From positions 1 through 42,600 of the forward strand of contig NZ_JADMKB010000046.1 of the NCBI RefSeq assembly GCF_018780075.1: a stretch of DNA of 42,600 nucleotides, read 5' to 3'. This DNA comes from Hydrogenophaga sp. GTDB lineage: Bacteria; Pseudomonadota; Gammaproteobacteria; Burkholderiales; Burkholderiaceae_C. Under the pieces are notes generated by a model. That model saw only the letters and a list, made by a program, of their open reading frames with translations, did no database searches and had not been told where the DNA came from. Below are positions 9,000 through 19,141 of this stretch, one piece after another; within the stretch, counting starts at the first letter, position 1; each line of letters starts with the position of its first letter. The position numbers and the translations under genes are program-made.

Positions 9000-9407
9000 A
9001 TGAGCGCTTCTGAATCTCCCGTTTCCCCCGCCACCCCGTTTGAATGGATCGGTGGAGAAGCCCGCGTGCGGGCGCTGGTGGACCGTTTCTATGACCTGAT
9101 GGACATCGAGCCCGGCTACCGCGAACTGCGCGCCGCGCACGGCAGCACGCTGGACGACGCTCGGCAGAAGCTGCACTGGTTCCTGTGCGGCTGGCTGGGC
9201 GGACCCTCGCACTATGAAGAGCGCTTCGGCCACCCGCGCCTGCGCATGCGCCACATGCCCTTTGCCATCGGCATCGTCGAGCGCGACCAGTGGCTGGCCT
9301 GCATGGACCAGGCGATGGGCGAGACAGGGGTGCCGGAGGATCTTCGGGTTCGTCTAAAAGACAGTTTCTTCAAGACCGCCGACTGGATGCGGAACAGGCC
9401 GGCCTGA
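9000..9407 (+). CDS. group II truncated hemoglobin
   Basis: 135 residues with the 2-on-2 globin pattern. Tyr31 is in the B10 position (RFYDLM), His85 is the proximal heme ligand (RMRHMPFAIG) and Trp98 is the group II G8 tryptophan (RDQWLACM). Such proteins bind O2 and NO, and are linked to oxygen handling or nitrosative stress in the cytoplasm. ATG 9000 was chosen; GTG 8991 would overlap the permease stop (GTGA). Either way the two genes are likely cotranscribed. Confidence 0.92.
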   Translation: MSASESPVSPATPFEWIGGEARVRALVDRFYDLMDIEPGYRELRAAHGSTLDDARQKLHWFLCGWLGGPSHYEERFGHPRLRMRHMPFAIGIVERDQWLACMDQAMGETGVPEDLRVRLKDSFFKTADWMRNRPA

Positions 9408-9820
9408 CTTTCTGGGGCTGTTCGCGCCTGCACCTCGGGCAGGCCGATGGCGGCACCCCCGTTCTCCGGCCCACGCTCGCCGTCAGATGGGTGAGCGCGC
9501 AACCGACACCTCGTCAACCCTGAACTGGTGCTCGGCCTCTGTGGCTACGGCGAATAGGGCCTGCGCCCGGGGGAACCGCCATCGTCCTCAAAGGCGGAAG
9601 GGTGTGCTCGCGGGTTCGCTCAAATCTCACTTCGGGGCAGGTGGTTTGGGTGAGCGGGCGCAGGCCCCATTCGCGGTTGCCACAGGGCTTGCGCGCAACC
9701 AAGGCGTTGATGAAGCAACGGTAGCGTGCCCACGCAGACGCCCGAGAGGTGGGACGGAGAACGCACACCCGGACCACCTGCCCCTGCCCAAACGCAACGA
9801 GCGCCGAAGGGGAAGAACGC
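9408..9820. other. gene-free stretch with nested inverted repeats
   Basis: 413 bases between the hemoglobin gene and the convergent Smr gene. I find no convincing gene: the plus-strand frame 9487-9840 is Arg/Pro-rich and looks like random GC-rich coding. The stretch holds two sets of inverted repeats (listed separately), so it is best read as a structured intergenic or decayed mobile element. Confidence 0.6.
9542..9682. repeat. 141-bp element with 29-bp inverted ends
   Basis: Positions 9542-9570 and 9654-9682 are inverted copies of each other with about four mismatches in 29 bases; the core is GGGCCTGCGCCC on one side and GGGCGCAGGCCC on the other. The 83 bases between them carry no gene. 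A second perfect 12-base inverted pair, 9634-9645 with 9773-9784 (GGGGCAGGTGGT), interlocks with it. This looks like a small non-coding mobile element or a strong RNA structure. Confidence 0.6.
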
Positions 9821-10462
9821 TCAGCGCCCCACCGGCTTGAGCAGCACCACCAGCGCCCCGGCCCCACCCTCGGCCGGCCGCGCCTGAACGAAGGCCATCA
9901 CTTCCTTCTTCTGCACCAGCCAGCGCAGCACCCGTCCCTTGAGCACCGGTGCGCGGCCCGGTGAGCCCAGGCCCTTGCCGTGCACCACCCGCACGCAGCG
10001 CAGGCCCAGCTGGTGCGACTCGCGAACGAAGCGGCCCAGCGCCTCGCGCGCTTCGTCCACCCGCAGGCCGTGAAGGTCGATCTGGCGCTGGATGCTCCAG
10101 TGGCCTTCGCGCAGTTTGCGCATCACGTCCGGCCCCAGCCCATGGCAGTGGTAACTCAGCTGGTCGTCGGTGTGCAGCAGCGTTTCGACGTCAAAGTCGT
10201 CCGACAGCGCCTCGCGCATCACGGCGTCTTCGTCCAGCTGGCGCTGCCGGGGCTCGGGGGGCACATGGCGCGGAGGGTGCACCGCGTGCCGCGCAGCGGG
10301 CAGCGGCCGCACCGGGCCGACCGCCAGTTCAAACAGGCGCTTCTCGCGGTCCAGCCGTTGCAGGCGCAGGCGCTCCGCCTCGCGCGCCGCCGCCTCGGCG
10401 GCCGCCCGCTGGGCGATCACCTGCTGCAGCGTCTTGAGTTCGGACAGCGAGCGCAGTTTCAT
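9821..10462 (-). CDS. Smr domain protein
   Basis: 213 residues. The N-terminal half is charged and helical (QRAAAEAAAREAERLRLQRL), and the C-terminal half is an Smr domain with DLHGLRVDEAREAL and VRVVHGKGLGS. Smr domains are small nuclease or nucleic-acid-binding modules, found alone (YdaL/SmrA type in E. coli) or at the end of MutS2. Start ATG 10462 (MKLRSLSEL) fits the family; longer frames upstream are not supported. It is convergent with the hemoglobin gene and follows radC on the same strand. Confidence 0.9.
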   Translation of the reverse strand: MKLRSLSELKTLQQVIAQRAAAEAAAREAERLRLQRLDREKRLFELAVGPVRPLPAARHAVHPPRHVPPEPRQRQLDEDAVMREALSDDFDVETLLHTDDQLSYHCHGLGPDVMRKLREGHWSIQRQIDLHGLRVDEAREALGRFVRESHQLGLRCVRVVHGKGLGSPGRAPVLKGRVLRWLVQKKEVMAFVQARPAEGGAGALVVLLKPVGR

Positions 10463-10554
10463 GGTGGCGCGATTCTCGCGCAGGCGAGGTTCCCAGTGCC
10501 CAGAAGCCGGCATTGTGGGGAGTGGGCAGCCGGAGCGCGTGCCCAACCCAGCAC

Positions 10555-10628
10555 ACACCGAAGATCCGGCTTTGCCGGTCCAAGGGTGTGGTCCCCCTGG
10601 GGGGAAGCCGCACAGCGGCGCAGGGGGG
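10555..10628 (-). repeat. C-rich post-stop repeat, copy c
   Basis: On the minus strand it begins directly after the radC stop: CCCCCC, a GCCGC/GCGGC hairpin, then CCCCCCAGGGGG, then GGACCGGCAAAGCCGG. It aligns with copies d, e and f. Confidence 0.65.
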
Positions 10629-11321
10629 CTAGATCAGACCGAGCTCTGCCATCGACGCCGCGTTGTCCCGGGTCACGATGAAGTGGTCGAGCACGCGCAC
10701 GTCCACCAGCGCCAGCGCGGCCTTGAGCGTCTGCGTGAGCGCTTCGTCGGCGCGCGACGGTTCGGCCACGCCACTCGGGTGGTTGTGCGCCAGCACGACC
10801 GAAGCGGCGTGGTGGTGCAGGGCCCTGAGCACCACTTCCCTGGGGTACACGCTGGTCTGGGTGAGCGTGCCGCGAAACAGCTCTTCGAGCGCGATCAGGC
10901 GGTTCTGGCTGTCGAGGAACAACACGGAGAAGACCTCGTGGGCCTTGGCGCCGAGCTGCAGCTGCAGGTACTCGCGCACGGCTTTCGGGCTGTCGAACAG
11001 GGGCTTCTGCTGCAGTTCCTGCGCGAGGGCACGGCGCGCCAGTTCCAGCACGGCCACGACCTCGGCGCGCTTGGCCGGCCCCAGACCCTTGATCACCTTC
11101 AGCGCCTCGGCACCGGTGTGCAGCAGGCCGCCCACGCCGCCGAAACGGTCGAGCAGCTCCTGGGCCAGCTGGATCACGTGTTTGCCGGCCATGCCGGTGC
11201 GCAGCAGCAGGGCCAGCAACTCGGCGTCGCTCAGGGCCGAGGGCCCGCGTGCGAGCAGCTTTTCGCGTGGTCGCGCGTCGCTCGGAAGGCTCTTGAGTCC
11301 GGTGCTGGCAAGGCCATTCAT
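10629..11321 (-). CDS. radC: RadC family JAB-domain protein
   Basis: 230 residues. The N-terminal part has a helix-hairpin-helix ([13 protein letters not shown]). The C-terminal JAB/MPN domain has the metal motif HNHPSG followed by the downstream Asp of the JAMM set (SRADEAL). The family is called a DNA repair protein, but its biochemical role is not settled. Start ATG 11321 (MNGLAST) was chosen over a longer frame that runs into the divergent fkbp promoter region. It is divergent from the FKBP gene, with about 120 bases between. Confidence 0.95.
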   Translation of the reverse strand: MNGLASTGLKSLPSDARPREKLLARGPSALSDAELLALLLRTGMAGKHVIQLAQELLDRFGGVGGLLHTGAEALKVIKGLGPAKRAEVVAVLELARRALAQELQQKPLFDSPKAVREYLQLQLGAKAHEVFSVLFLDSQNRLIALEELFRGTLTQTSVYPREVVLRALHHHAASVVLAHNHPSGVAEPSRADEALTQTLKAALALVDVRVLDHFIVTRDNAASMAELGLI

Positions 11322-11441
11322 GTGTGTTGTTCCCTGTGGCTGCCCGCTTTTTACAATAGCGGCTGTTGCGTGGCGGGCACGAACCGGCGGTTTTCCGCGG
11401 TTTCGGTCCATCACCCCCTCTGTTTCATCCCCCATTTGTCC

Positions 11442-11887
11442 ATGTCCCAAGTCCAAGACGGCTCTTTTCTCACCCTGCACTACCGCATGTCCGGTCCGCA
11501 GGGCCAGGTGATCATCGACACCTTCGAGGGCCAGCCCGCCACCCTGAGCCTGGGCTCGGGACAGCTGTCGCCGGCCATCGAGCAGCGCCTGCTCGGCCTA
11601 GAGGAGGGCACGCGCACCGTGATCGAGCTGGCGGCCGGCGAGGCCTTCGGCGAGCGCCAGCCCGAGATGGTCCAGTGGGTCGCGCGCAAGCTGCTGAGCG
11701 AGCTGGGCGACCCGCACGAACAGTACGTGGCGGGCGACGTGGTGCAGTTCCCCACGCCCGATGGCCTGGGCAGCTACGCCGGCTCGGCGGTCGAGGTGCG
11801 GGAAGACGGCGCCGTGCTGTTCGACTTCAACCACCCGCTGGCGGGCCAGCCGGTGACATTTGAAGTCCAGCTGATTGGAGTCCTTTG

Positions 11888-11888
<1 letters not shown>
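11442..11888 (+). CDS. FKBP-type peptidyl-prolyl isomerase, SlpA-like
   Basis: 148 residues: a short FKBP domain ([30 protein letters not shown]) with an inserted flap domain in the middle ([15 protein letters not shown]...) as in SlpA/SlyD chaperones. It lacks the His-rich tail of SlyD. It catalyses proline cis-trans isomerisation and helps folding in the cytoplasm. Its stop shares one base with the ispH start (TGATG), a pair conserved in many proteobacteria, so both are one transcription unit. Confidence 0.92.
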
Positions 11889-14312
<2,424 letters not shown>

Positions 14313-14332
14313 TCAGGACGCAAAACCCCAAC

Positions 14333-14359
14333 AAAAAGCCCCGCATCGCGGGGCTTTTT
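14333..14359. terminator. bidirectional intrinsic terminator
   Basis: A perfect 12-bp stem AAAAAGCCCCGC/GCGGGGCTTTTT with a 3-base loop. The A run on one side and T run on the other let it end serS on the plus strand and the lipoprotein gene on the minus strand. Confidence 0.93.
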
Positions 14360-14383
14360 GTTTCAAAGTTTGAAATCCGGAAA

Positions 14384-14617
14384 TCAGTTGGGCTTGTCCG
14401 AGCGCTGGCGGAAGCCCTTGGCCTGCATGCAGTGTTTGACCAGTTCCTCGGCCTGGTCTTCCTTGACCTTGCTCAACCCCGTCTGGAACTTGCATTCCGA
14501 CTCGATGTTGGCGGTGTCAAAGGCGCTCACTTCGTTCTTGAACCAGTAGGGCTTGGACGTGGAGCAGGCGGTCAGCAGGAGGCTGGCAGCGGCGAGGGCA
14601 AACAGGGCGCGGGTCAA
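14384..14617 (-). CDS. small lipoprotein
   Basis: 77 residues if read from TTG 14617. It starts TRALFALAAASLLLTAC, a good signal peptide and lipobox with Cys18. The mature part has two more cysteines (ESECKFQTGL, VKHCMQAKGF), resembling small secreted proteins that end in a CMxxKGF pattern. A GGAG site sits six bases before this TTG; the only ATG, at 14662, would put 15 unrelated residues before the signal peptide. Function unknown. It shares the terminator with serS. Confidence 0.75.
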   Translation of the reverse strand: MTRALFALAAASLLLTACSTSKPYWFKNEVSAFDTANIESECKFQTGLSKVKEDQAEELVKHCMQAKGFRQRSDKPN

Positions 14618-14713
14618 AAGAGTCTCCAGAGCGTCAGGGCAGGGGTTTGGGCAGGGCCGCATTTTGCCTGCATTCGCTGCGATCTTTCGTCATTTACCCG
14701 CCGATTCCGCGAC

Positions 14714-15565
14714 TTATCCATCAATAAACAACGCTGGGTTCACCATCGCACGGTTGAGCATCACACCCCAGTGCAAATGCGGCCCGGTGACGCGGCCGGT
14801 GGCGCCCACCGCGCCCAGGCGCGTGCCCGCCGGCGCGGCGTCGCCCACCCGCACGGTGATGGCGCTCAGGTGGCAGACCATGCTGAGCAGACCGCCACCG
14901 TGGTCCAGCCAGACGGTCTGGCCGTTGAAGAAATAGTCACCGGTGTCGATCACCCGGCCCGCCAGCGGCGCCACCACCGGGGTGCCCCGCGGCGCAGCGA
15001 TGTCCATGCCGCTGTGCGGGTTGCGACCCTGGCCGTTGAACACCCGGCGCAAGCCGAACGAGCTGGAGCGGCGTCCTGGGGTGGGCACCCGCATGCGCAG
15101 CGTTTGCGGCAGTGGCTCGCTGAAGGTGGCGATCACCTGTTGCTGGTGGTCGCGCTCGCGCTCGAAGCGCGCGAGGTCGTCCGGCGACAGGTCCACCGTC
15201 CTGGGCGCCACCTTCAGGCGCTGCTCGGCGTAGCGTTTGGGGGCCACGCGGTAGGCCAGTTCGCGCGGTGCGCCGCCATCGGCTTGCACCGTGATGCGCG
15301 CCTCGCCCGGCTCGGCCGCCAGCGGGATGCCGACCAGCGCGGTCCACCCCGCCGGGCTGCCGAGCACGAGCAGGGGCAGCTCGCCCGCCCACGCGGCCGG
15401 GCGCTGGCCGGCCGGCCCCAGCGGCACATGGGCCACGCCGCCCGGCACCGCCGACGCCATGGGCCAGGCGTGGCCATCGGCGCCGGCCCACGCCGGGAGC
15501 GCATCGAGCGCGAGGCCGGCGGCGCCGAGCAGCACGGCTCGCCGGTGAAAGGTCGGGGCGCCCAT
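14714..15565 (-). CDS. M23 family metallopeptidase
   Basis: 283 residues with a signal peptide (about residues 1-27) and a C-terminal LytM/M23 domain. Zinc-site motifs are HSGMDIAAPRGTP (H and D) and GPHLHWG (second HxH). A substrate-loading domain with Pro-rich strands comes before it. It likely cuts peptidoglycan cross-links in the periplasm. ATG 15565 overlaps the stop of the oxidoreductase upstream (TGATG). A small lipoprotein gene follows on the same strand. Confidence 0.93.
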   Translation of the reverse strand: MGAPTFHRRAVLLGAAGLALDALPAWAGADGHAWPMASAVPGGVAHVPLGPAGQRPAAWAGELPLLVLGSPAGWTALVGIPLAAEPGEARITVQADGGAPRELAYRVAPKRYAEQRLKVAPRTVDLSPDDLARFERERDHQQQVIATFSEPLPQTLRMRVPTPGRRSSSFGLRRVFNGQGRNPHSGMDIAAPRGTPVVAPLAGRVIDTGDYFFNGQTVWLDHGGGLLSMVCHLSAITVRVGDAAPAGTRLGAVGATGRVTGPHLHWGVMLNRAMVNPALFIDG

Positions 15566-16740
15566 CAAGCGGCCATCCACGCACCACCGTCGGCGCTGGA
15601 GCGGATCACCGCCTCGACAAAACGCATGCCCATCCAGCCGTCGTGCGCGTTGGGGAAATGCAGGGCCAGCGGGTCGGGTGCCTGGCCGGCGCGCCTTGCG
15701 GCGATGGCCTCGGCCGCGTCCGAATACAGGTTGGCGAAGGCCTCGGGGAAACCTTCGGGGTGGCCGGCGGCCACGCGCGTGGCGCGCAGCGCCAGCGGCA
15801 GCGTGCCGGGGCCTCGGGGCGTGAGGAGCTGCGCGGGCGCGTCCAGCGGCTTGAAGCTCAGTACCTGGGGGTGTTCCTGCTGCCAGTCGAGCGTGCCGCG
15901 CGATCCGCTCACGCGGATGCGCAGGCCGTTCTCCACCCCGGCGGCGGCCTGCGTGACCCAGAAACTGCCGCGCGCGCCGCCATCGAGCCGCAGCAGGGCG
16001 CCCGCGAAGTCGTGCGCCGTGCGCTCGGGCACCACGCAGCCCAGCTCGGCCGCGACCTGCGCCACCTCCTGCCCGGTGACGAAACGCAGCAGCTGGTGGG
16101 CGTGGGTACCGATGTCGCCCATGACCAGCGACGGCCCGCCGCGCGCCGGGTCGGTCTTCCAGGCCACGCGGCCCGGGCCGGGCTTGGCGCGTCCGCCCTG
16201 GACGTACTCGACCTGCACCATGCGGACCTCGCCGATCTGGCCCTCGGCCACCATCGCGCGGGCCTGCCGCACCATGGGGTAGCCACTGTAGTTGTGGGTC
16301 AGGCAGAACACGCGGCCGCTGGCTTGCACCTTCTCGCGCAGCTGCGCGGCCTCGGACAGGGTGTTGGTCATGGGCTTGTCGCAGATCACGTCAAAACCGT
16401 GGCCGAGCGCGGCCATCGCGTAGGGGAAGTGGCTGTCGTTCGGCGTCATGATCGCTACCACCTCGGCGCCATCGGCGCGCGCCGCCTCGGCGGCCATCAG
16501 CGCCAGCGCGTCGGGGTGACAGCGGTCGGCGGGCAGGCCCAGCTGCGCGCCGGCGGCCACCGAGCGCTGCGCGTCCGACGACATGGCCGCGGCCACGATC
16601 TCATAGCGGTCGTCCAGCCGAGCGGCCTGTCGGTGCATGGGGCCGATGAAGGAGCCCGGCCCGCCGCCGATCACGGCCAGGCGCAGGCGGCGGCCCAGCA
16701 GGGCGACCACGGGGTTGAGGTGGGGGGCGGCAAGGGTCAT
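15565..16740 (-). CDS. Gfo/Idh/MocA family oxidoreductase
   Basis: 391 residues. The N-terminal Rossmann fold shows LAVIGGGPGSFIGPMHR, and CDKPMTNTLSEA is the usual (E/D)KP motif that places the catalytic lysine. The C-terminal domain has GDIGTHAHQLLRFVTG, and the C-terminal half is the common sugar or inositol dehydrogenase fold. It is an NAD(P)-dependent dehydrogenase of unknown sugar-like substrate. The start ATG 16740 lies next to the divergent SRAP gene. Nothing nearby names the substrate. Confidence 0.92.
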   Translation of the reverse strand: MTLAAPHLNPVVALLGRRLRLAVIGGGPGSFIGPMHRQAARLDDRYEIVAAAMSSDAQRSVAAGAQLGLPADRCHPDALALMAAEAARADGAEVVAIMTPNDSHFPYAMAALGHGFDVICDKPMTNTLSEAAQLREKVQASGRVFCLTHNYSGYPMVRQARAMVAEGQIGEVRMVQVEYVQGGRAKPGPGRVAWKTDPARGGPSLVMGDIGTHAHQLLRFVTGQEVAQVAAELGCVVPERTAHDFAGALLRLDGGARGSFWVTQAAAGVENGLRIRVSGSRGTLDWQQEHPQVLSFKPLDAPAQLLTPRGPGTLPLALRATRVAAGHPEGFPEAFANLYSDAAEAIAARRAGQAPDPLALHFPNAHDGWMGMRFVEAVIRSSADGGAWMAA

Positions 16741-16830
16741 GGTGCGGTCGGGTGGTGGAGGGTGGTGTGGGGTGTCTGGCGATTCTCGGCCCATCTGGCG
16801 CGCGCCGGGGCGTGAACTACCATCGACCGC

Positions 16831-17559
16831 ATGACCGTTCACTTCGAGACCCTCCACCCCGCCTCCTTGTACCCCGATGCCTTCGGCGTGGAGGCGCCCG
16901 ACACGCCCGTGAACCGCGACCTCTGGCCGCGCCAGCTGGGCGTGTTCATCCGCAGGGGGTCGGTCGGCGCGCCCGTGACCGATGTGACCGATGAGGTTCC
17001 GGGCACGGCCGACGGGGTCGCCGAAGGGGCGGTCGAGCCGGCACCGCTGGTGCTGGAACGGGTGGTCGGGCAGTTCGGCCTCGTGCCGCGCTGGGTGAAG
17101 TCCGCGTCCGACGCCAAGCTGCGTTCGCCCAAGCTGGTCAACGCGCGCAGCGAGACCGTGACCACCTCCAACAACCTGCGCGAGGCCTGGCTGGCCGGGC
17201 AGCGCTGCATCGTGCCGATGGTGGCGTTTTTTGAAGACGACCTGCGCAGCGGCAAGGCCGTGCCCACGCGCATCGCCCGCGTCGACGGCAAGCCCATGGG
17301 CGTGGCCGGTTTGTGGGAGCGCTGGACCGGTGCCGACGGCGCCGAGATCGTCAGCTTCACGCTGCTCACCGTGAACGCCAACGCCCACGCGCTGATGCAC
17401 CGCTACCAGCAGCCCGGCGCCGAGAAACGCATGCCGGCGATCCTGAACGAAGGCGGCTACAGCGCCTGGCTCAACGCTGGCCACCCCGAAAAAGCGCGCG
17501 AGTTCCTGCGCGCCTACCCGGCCAACTGGCTGCACGCGAACCCGGTGCAGAAAAAGTAA
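16831..17559 (+). CDS. SRAP (YedK/HMCES-like) protein lacking the catalytic Cys2
   Basis: 242 residues. The family protects abasic sites in single-stranded DNA by bonding through Cys2 after Met removal. The fold marks are here: NARSET (104-109), RCIVPMVAFFEDD with Glu135, GLWERW (160-165) and KRMP (199-202). The N-terminus reads MTVHFETLHP, with Thr where MC normally stands, and no other in-frame start gives a Cys2. The expected His of the H-x-RMP region is replaced (GAEKRMP); a His lies a little upstream (MHRYQQP). Residues 45-75 form an acidic, Pro/Val-rich insertion. It may be an inactive or repurposed member. Confidence 0.85.
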   Translation: MTVHFETLHPASLYPDAFGVEAPDTPVNRDLWPRQLGVFIRRGSVGAPVTDVTDEVPGTADGVAEGAVEPAPLVLERVVGQFGLVPRWVKSASDAKLRSPKLVNARSETVTTSNNLREAWLAGQRCIVPMVAFFEDDLRSGKAVPTRIARVDGKPMGVAGLWERWTGADGAEIVSFTLLTVNANAHALMHRYQQPGAEKRMPAILNEGGYSAWLNAGHPEKAREFLRAYPANWLHANPVQKK

Positions 17560-17560
17560 A

Positions 17561-17592
17561 GCGCCGCAGCCCCGGAGCCGGGACTACGGCGC
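17561..17592 (-). terminator. hairpin between convergent SRAP and DUF1097 genes
   Basis: GCGCCG pairs with CGGCGC, with an inner CCCGG/CCGGG stem. Reading on the minus strand it is followed by TTTACTTTTT, so it should end the DUF1097 transcript; the plus strand lacks a T run. Confidence 0.6.
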
Positions 17593-17603
17593 AGGCGGCC
17601 CGA

Positions 17604-18095
17604 TCAGGCCGCTGGTTTGGCCAGCTTGCCGGCCAGCTGCTCAGATGCCCAGCCAAACGCCGCGCCCACGGCGATGGACAGGATGGTCGGCAGGATCGCG
17701 GCCGTGGGCGTCATGTCCTTGCCCAGCAAAATCAGGCCGGCGATCGAAGCGAAGCCGTACACGCTGGACGGAATGGTTGAAAGGATCGGCAGGTGCGCGG
17801 CCAGCACGATCACCGCCGCGCCAATGCCCACGGCCACCGGTGCGGCCAGGCTGCCGAGCGCGCCCAGCGACCCGATCAGCATCACCGAGCCCATGCCCAC
17901 CAGCGCGCCAAACGACATGCAGACCACGGTTTTGACCAGGCCATCGGTCTTGCCCCCGTTGTGGAAGAAGCTGGCCCAGGCCACGAAGGCCTGCCACACC
18001 TGCATCTGAAACGCGGCCAGCGGCCCGAAAAACAGCCAGGTGGCGGCGACGGCCAGCAGGCCGATGGAAATGGCCAATGCAAACAGCAAACTCAT
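17604..18095 (-). CDS. DUF1097 family membrane protein
   Basis: 163 residues with about five hydrophobic helices (LFALAISIGLLAVAATWLFF, VVCMSFGALVGMG, VAVGIGAAVIVLAA, SVYGFASIAGLILLG, ILPTILSIAVGAAFG). This matches the DUF1097 family of small integral inner-membrane proteins, related to E. coli YcdZ; function unknown. ATG 18095 has a GAGGAGA site. A hairpin lies in its leader and a terminator follows it. Confidence 0.85.
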   Translation of the reverse strand: MSLLFALAISIGLLAVAATWLFFGPLAAFQMQVWQAFVAWASFFHNGGKTDGLVKTVVCMSFGALVGMGSVMLIGSLGALGSLAAPVAVGIGAAVIVLAAHLPILSTIPSSVYGFASIAGLILLGKDMTPTAAILPTILSIAVGAAFGWASEQLAGKLAKPAA

Positions 18096-18129
18096 GAATG
18101 TCTCCTCGTTGGTGGAATGTCAAACAAAC

Positions 18130-18152
18130 GTCCCACCCCAACGGGGCGGGAC
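18130..18152 (-). promoter_or_regulatory. hairpin in the DUF1097 leader
   Basis: GTCCCACCCC and GGGGCGGGAC are 10-base arms around a 3-base loop; the one mismatch becomes a G-U pair in the minus-strand RNA. It sits 34 bases before the DUF1097 start, so it may act on expression. No riboswitch class is recognised. Confidence 0.4.
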
Positions 18153-18358
18153 GCCACCCACGAGTCAACTTTCGTGCCACGGCGGTCCCATTTGTCTCAA
18201 TGTGAGAGCGCCGCTGATTTGATTGAATATTCGCCGTGTTCAGTCCAGCGCCATGCCGCACTGCACCATGTACCAAAGCCGGTGCCGTGCCACAACGGCT
18301 GTGCGCGAAAGGAACAGTCCGGGTGGAACAAAGGGTGCCCGACCGCCCCATTCACGCC

Positions 18359-18892
18359 TCACTTCACCGTGATGGTGATGCGCTCGCTCATCACCACCGG
18401 GTGGTGCGGGATGTGGTTCTGGTCGCCCAGCACGAGCTGCAGGGTGTGCTGACCGGGCTTGAGCTCCAGCGACACCTCGGTCTGGCCGGCGCCGAAGTGG
18501 CGGAAGTTGTCGTTGGCCGGCAGCGGCGCGTTGGCGTCCCACTCGGTCACGTTCACCAGCAGGTGGTGGTGGCCCGTGCCGGCCTTCTCGATGCCGGCGG
18601 GCGCCACGCCCATGCCGCTCAGGCCAAACACCACCTTCACCGGGCTGCTCACCGTCGCGCCGTTGCCCAGGTTGACGAAATACAGCTTCGCCGCGGCAGG
18701 TGCCTCGACCTTTTTGTAGCCCCCGGCCAGGGTGGGCGTGCTGGCCGTGACCTTGGCCGGCGCGGTGGCCGCCGCGTTGGGGTTCATGGCGGCATGCCGC
18801 ATGCCTGCTTGGTCGTGCTGCATGCGGTGGCCGCAGCCCACGAGAGCGATGGCGGCGGCGGTGCTGGCGAGGGTGAGGCGGACGTGTGACAA
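18359..18892 (-). CDS. DUF4399 lipoprotein
   Basis: 177 residues. A signal peptide with LVGC lipobox (Cys20) is followed by a His/Met-rich stretch (GHRMQHDQAGMRHAAMN), then a beta-rich DUF4399 domain (FVNLGNGATVSSPVKVVFGL, GTGHHHLLVN, PLPANDNFRHFGAGQTE). The start is TTG 18892, supported by AGGAG six bases upstream; no ATG or GTG fits. The His/Met-rich stretch and the HHH motif hint at metal (copper) contact in the periplasm, but this is inference. Confidence 0.85.
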   Translation of the reverse strand: MSHVRLTLASTAAAIALVGCGHRMQHDQAGMRHAAMNPNAAATAPAKVTASTPTLAGGYKKVEAPAAAKLYFVNLGNGATVSSPVKVVFGLSGMGVAPAGIEKAGTGHHHLLVNVTEWDANAPLPANDNFRHFGAGQTEVSLELKPGQHTLQLVLGDQNHIPHHPVVMSERITITVK

Positions 18893-19141
18893 GGGGCTCT
18901 CCTGAAGGGTTTGTTGGGCCGGTCAGCATAGGCTTTCCCGGCCGACGCGCAACCCATGGACCCAGGGGGAAAACCCGGGGGGTGGGGGTTCGATGGCGTC
19001 ACACAAGCGACTCCCACGCCCCGATTTTCCTCAGGGTAAACGCGAGCAGGACTGGCACCTGCGGGCCGACCGGCGTACAACGGCGTGCGGAATTTCACAC
19101 AAAAGACCCCCGCCCGGGCGGTTGACCTCAGGAGACTTCTC

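Noticed and set aside
9487..9840. 117-residue plus-strand frame in the gene gap
   Set aside because: Arg/Pro-rich, no ribosome site, and it is built across inverted repeats; treated as non-coding.
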